Positions 61,587 through 64,000 of a stretch of DNA of 64,000 nucleotides are shown in pieces; within the stretch, counting starts at the first letter, position 1, and each line of letters opens with the position of its first letter. The position numbers were made by a program, and so were the translations under genes. This DNA is from Vibrio sp. STUT-A11 (lineage in GTDB: Bacteria > Pseudomonadota > Gammaproteobacteria > Enterobacterales > Vibrionaceae), in NCBI RefSeq assembly GCF_026000435.1, contig NZ_AP026764.1, positions 930,001 to 994,000 on the forward strand, read 5' to 3'. The notes under the pieces were generated by a model, which did not search any database, was not told the DNA's origin, and saw only the letters and a list, made by a program, of their open reading frames with translations.

Positions 61587-62480
61587 TTATCTCCTGTTTG
61601 GACCGCTTTTTTCTTGTTTACATAGCTCGATCCAAGCTGTTGCTGTCTTTGGGATATACCTCTCTGAATGCCAAATAAGGCCTAACCGCCAGTCCATTGA
61701 GGGTGAAATGGTTTTTACCAAAACTTCCGTGTCGAGGATTCGGTGGCATAGTGGCTGTGGGAGAAACGTAATCCCACTTCCATTTTTGACTAGTGCAACT
61801 AAAAAGTCCCATTGGCTGCTTCGCGCTGAAATCTGAGGGGTATATCCAGCTTGGTGGCAACGCTGAAGGATATATTCGCTGAGAGTGAAGTCTTTAGTAT
61901 ACATATAGAAGGGTTCATCTCTTATATCATGCCAAGAAACCAAGGCGTTGTTCTGCCACTTAGCATTATTTGGTACAATAGCCTGTATTTGGTACCTATC
62001 CAAAGGTAGAAATGTAATTGCATGATCGGTATGCGTCGGTAACATAGTGATCGCAACGTCCATTTCGCCATTTATTAAAGCTTGCTCTATCTTTCTTCCA
62101 CCATACTCTAAGATGGTTAATTCTACTTTAGGATACAGTTGTTTATAGCGACGTATTATTCCCGCATAGAGATGCCCAACCATAGGTGGAATCCCCAAGC
62201 GAAGGTGACCTCCCTCTAGATGATTCAAATCATCCAGCTCAGCATTAAGTTGTTCCATCGTATCAATTACTTGTAATGCTCTTGCGTAAAAGATTTCCCC
62301 TGCATCGGTTAACCAAAATCTTCTTCCATCACGCTGAATAAGTGGCTGGTTTAACGATTGTTCTAAGTTTCTAATCATCTTGCTGATGGTTGGTTGAGTA
62401 ACAAATAGAGCTTCTGAAGCACGCGTGAAGCTTTGATGTTGAATCAATGTTACAAAGTAACGTAAAGCTTTTATATCCAT
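61587..62480 (-). CDS. LysR-family regulator (CidR-like position)
   Basis: A 297-residue LysR-type regulator. The N-terminal helix-turn-helix is complete (FTRASEALFVTQPTISKMIR), followed by the co-inducer domain (LRLGIPPMVGHLYAGIIRRY, SGITFLPQPL). It is divergent from the cidA-cidB-like pair with 136 bases between, the same arrangement as CidR and cidABC in Gram-positives and YwbI in Bacillus. It probably activates those genes. It ends 190 bases from the EamA gene. Confidence 0.87.
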   Translation of the reverse strand: MDIKALRYFVTLIQHQSFTRASEALFVTQPTISKMIRNLEQSLNQPLIQRDGRRFWLTDAGEIFYARALQVIDTMEQLNAELDDLNHLEGGHLRLGIPPMVGHLYAGIIRRYKQLYPKVELTILEYGGRKIEQALINGEMDVAITMLPTHTDHAITFLPLDRYQIQAIVPNNAKWQNNALVSWHDIRDEPFYMYTKDFTLSEYILQRCHQAGYTPQISARSSQWDFLVALVKNGSGITFLPQPLCHRILDTEVLVKTISPSMDWRLGLIWHSERYIPKTATAWIELCKQEKSGPNRR

Positions 62481-62616
62481 TTTAGAACCTCAAAAATCCT
62501 AACTAAAACCCTATCATTCCATATTGGCATACTTTTAATAATTATAATTCATTTTATGAAGGTAGTAGTGGTCTCTATAATGTGATGACGTTCAAAGATA
62601 TGATGCGAGGTGGGTC

Positions 62617-63036
62617 ATGGTAAGGTGCTTTCTTACTGTTTTACAGATAGTTGGTTTGTCACTGATATGGCTGGCAGGAGATTATTTAGTCAGACAGTTT
62701 CATTTACCCATACCTGCTAATGTAACGGGGATGTTATTGCTTTTGCTGCTTTTGTTGGCTCGAGTCGTTAATGTTAATTGGTTGCGCGATGGGGCAACTT
62801 GGCTGCTGGCGGAAATGTTACTTTTTTTTGTACCTGCAGTGGTGGCCGTTGTGAATTACCAATCTTTAGTCGTACATCAGGGGCTGAAAATTTTTGCGGT
62901 GTTGCTGAGTAGTACCATTATTGTTATTGCAGCTACGGCGTTAGTCATTGACCGAGTTTATCGATTTGAGCTAAAGCTTGCGCGCCGCAAACGAAGTTGT
63001 AATCAGAGCCTTTTAGCAAAAGATATGGAGTCTTAA
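62617..63036 (+). CDS. CidA/LrgA-family membrane protein
   Basis: A 139-residue inner-membrane protein with about four helices and the family core HLPIPANVTGMLLLLLLLLA near residue 30, followed by LLAEMLLFFVPAVVAVVNYQ. CidA/LrgA proteins are holin-like and have been tied to lysis control, overflow metabolism and pyruvate uptake. The ATG has GAGGTGGG before it. The stop codon directly abuts the start of the cidB-like gene. Confidence 0.88.
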   Translation: MVRCFLTVLQIVGLSLIWLAGDYLVRQFHLPIPANVTGMLLLLLLLLARVVNVNWLRDGATWLLAEMLLFFVPAVVAVVNYQSLVVHQGLKIFAVLLSSTIIVIAATALVIDRVYRFELKLARRKRSCNQSLLAKDMES

Positions 63037-63735
63037 ATGGAGGTATGGGGGCAATACGGAGTCGGTCTTTTTTGTTTGGTTATGACACTGATATTTTATT
63101 ATTTCAGCAAGTATTTTTACCGACGCAAGCAAAATATTTTGTTAATGCCATTATTTCTCGCTCCGGTTTTATTAATCATTATGGTGGTAGCGTTCAAAAT
63201 TCCTTACAACTCATACATGGAAGATTCTCATTGGCTGATGTGGATGCTAGGCCCGGCAACGGTGGCATTTTCTATACCGGTGTATGATAACCTTGATCTG
63301 ATACGACGACATTGGTTATCTATGGTGGTTGGCGTATCCATCTCAGTCATCGTGGCTGTCACAAGTACAGTGATGCTAGCTCGGTTATTTGATTTATCTG
63401 AAATGCTTCAACGAAGTTTAGCTATGCGTTCAATAACAACCCCTTTTGCTGTTGAAGCATCCAAATTAATTGGTGGCCAAATCGACTTAACCGCATTATT
63501 CGTGGTAATTACTGGAGTCATAGGTATGGTAGTGGGAGAGTCTATATTGACGGTATTGTCTATTCGTTCTCGACTGGGTAAAGGGGTGAGTTTGGGAGCA
63601 TCAGCTCATGGAGCTGGCACTGCGAAAGCCTTTCAGTTTGGCAACACTGAGGGAGTCATTGCTAGCATAGCAATGATGATAGCAGGAATGGTGACAGTAT
63701 TGATTGCCCCATTACTTGGCTATATTTTTTGGTAA
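63037..63735 (+). CDS. CidB/LrgB-family membrane protein
   Basis: A 232-residue inner-membrane partner of the CidA-like protein. Family stretches include PYNSYMEDSHWLMWMLGPAT, RSITTPFAVEASKLIGG and LGASAHGAGTAKAFQFGN. It starts immediately after the cidA-like stop with GGAGTC upstream inside that gene. The two are clearly co-transcribed and opposite the LysR gene. The last 265 bases of the window after this gene show no feature that I can support. Confidence 0.9.
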   Translation: MEVWGQYGVGLFCLVMTLIFYYFSKYFYRRKQNILLMPLFLAPVLLIIMVVAFKIPYNSYMEDSHWLMWMLGPATVAFSIPVYDNLDLIRRHWLSMVVGVSISVIVAVTSTVMLARLFDLSEMLQRSLAMRSITTPFAVEASKLIGGQIDLTALFVVITGVIGMVVGESILTVLSIRSRLGKGVSLGASAHGAGTAKAFQFGNTEGVIASIAMMIAGMVTVLIAPLLGYIFW

Positions 63736-64000
63736 GTGTGGTGGCACTATTGCACTTACCAATTCAAAGCTTAAAAGCTCCAGCAAAGTACGGAAAGAAG
63801 TTAGCCCAACTGCCATTCATTATCTATCTTCATCAAATTAAAGATCGATTTTGCGTTAGCATAATCAAAGGTTCATGTTTAATGCGCACCCCAAGCCAGG
63901 CGTTCTAGCTAGCGCAAGCCTACTGATAATGTCTGATCGCCAAGCAATTCTGAAGTATCGTAACTACCAATCGATTTTATCGACTTACATATTAGCAGGG

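Noticed and set aside
1..64000. CRISPR arrays, tRNA and rRNA genes
   Set aside because: No regularly spaced repeats and no cloverleaf or rRNA-like stretches were seen on reading through.

Overview
The window looks like a chromosomal segment of a marine Vibrio (Gammaproteobacteria). This rests on gene content, codon style and Vibrio-type intergenic repeats; the species cannot be fixed without a search. It has no rRNA, tRNA or CRISPR. Most of it is intact operons, with three patches of decayed DNA at about 17.9-18.8, 36.4-36.6 and 48.2-48.8 kb.

Left part (0-17.8 kb), housekeeping and transport: a SorC-type regulator; a two-gene TAXI/TRAP uptake system; a sulfurtransferase with a small membrane protein; moeA-moeB (molybdenum cofactor) divergent from folE; a TDT-family transporter; a ClcA-type chloride/proton exchanger; a secreted protein of unknown function; an XRE regulator; an aldo/keto reductase; the bifunctional NAD(P)HX repair enzyme; and guaC, whose leader carries two hairpins with the same loop.

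Junction (17.8-18.85 kb): a tyrosine integrase that is both frameshifted and cut short, abutting an internally deleted IS5-type element. The element in turn sits in the terminator of the first galactan gene.

Galactoside island (18.9-48.2 kb): a GH53 galactanase, a LacI-type regulator, an ABC ATPase, a binding protein, two permeases, a lipoprotein GH53 galactanase, a GH42 beta-galactosidase and a LamB-like porin form a Gram-negative counterpart of the Bacillus gan system. Next come galE-galT-galK-galM (Leloir pathway), a GalR-type repressor, a second LamB-like porin with a MalM-like lipoprotein and a LacZ-type GH2 beta-galactosidase, then a GH36 alpha-galactosidase and a MelB-type symporter. 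The same 14-bp operator type (TGTAAACGTTTCCA or close) lies before galE, the porin-malM-lacZ operon, the alpha-galactosidase and the melB-like gene. One repressor, probably the GalR-type protein, may therefore control most of the island. Polymer is cut outside, oligosaccharides pass the outer membrane by porins and the inner membrane by the ABC importer or symporter, galactosidases free galactose, and GalMKTE feeds it into central metabolism.

Right part (48.2-64 kb): gene remnants; a Gfo/Idh/MocA oxidoreductase; a small CxxC membrane protein with an Rrf2 regulator; a cytochrome bd-type (CioAB-like) quinol oxidase with its small DUF2474-like subunit; a cluster of MocR-type regulator, AraC regulator, quinone-oxidoreductase-like MDR, cyclase/formamidase, arginase-family hydrolase, second AraC regulator and EamA exporter that looks like an uncharacterised amide or amidine pathway; and a LysR regulator divergent from cidA-cidB-like genes.
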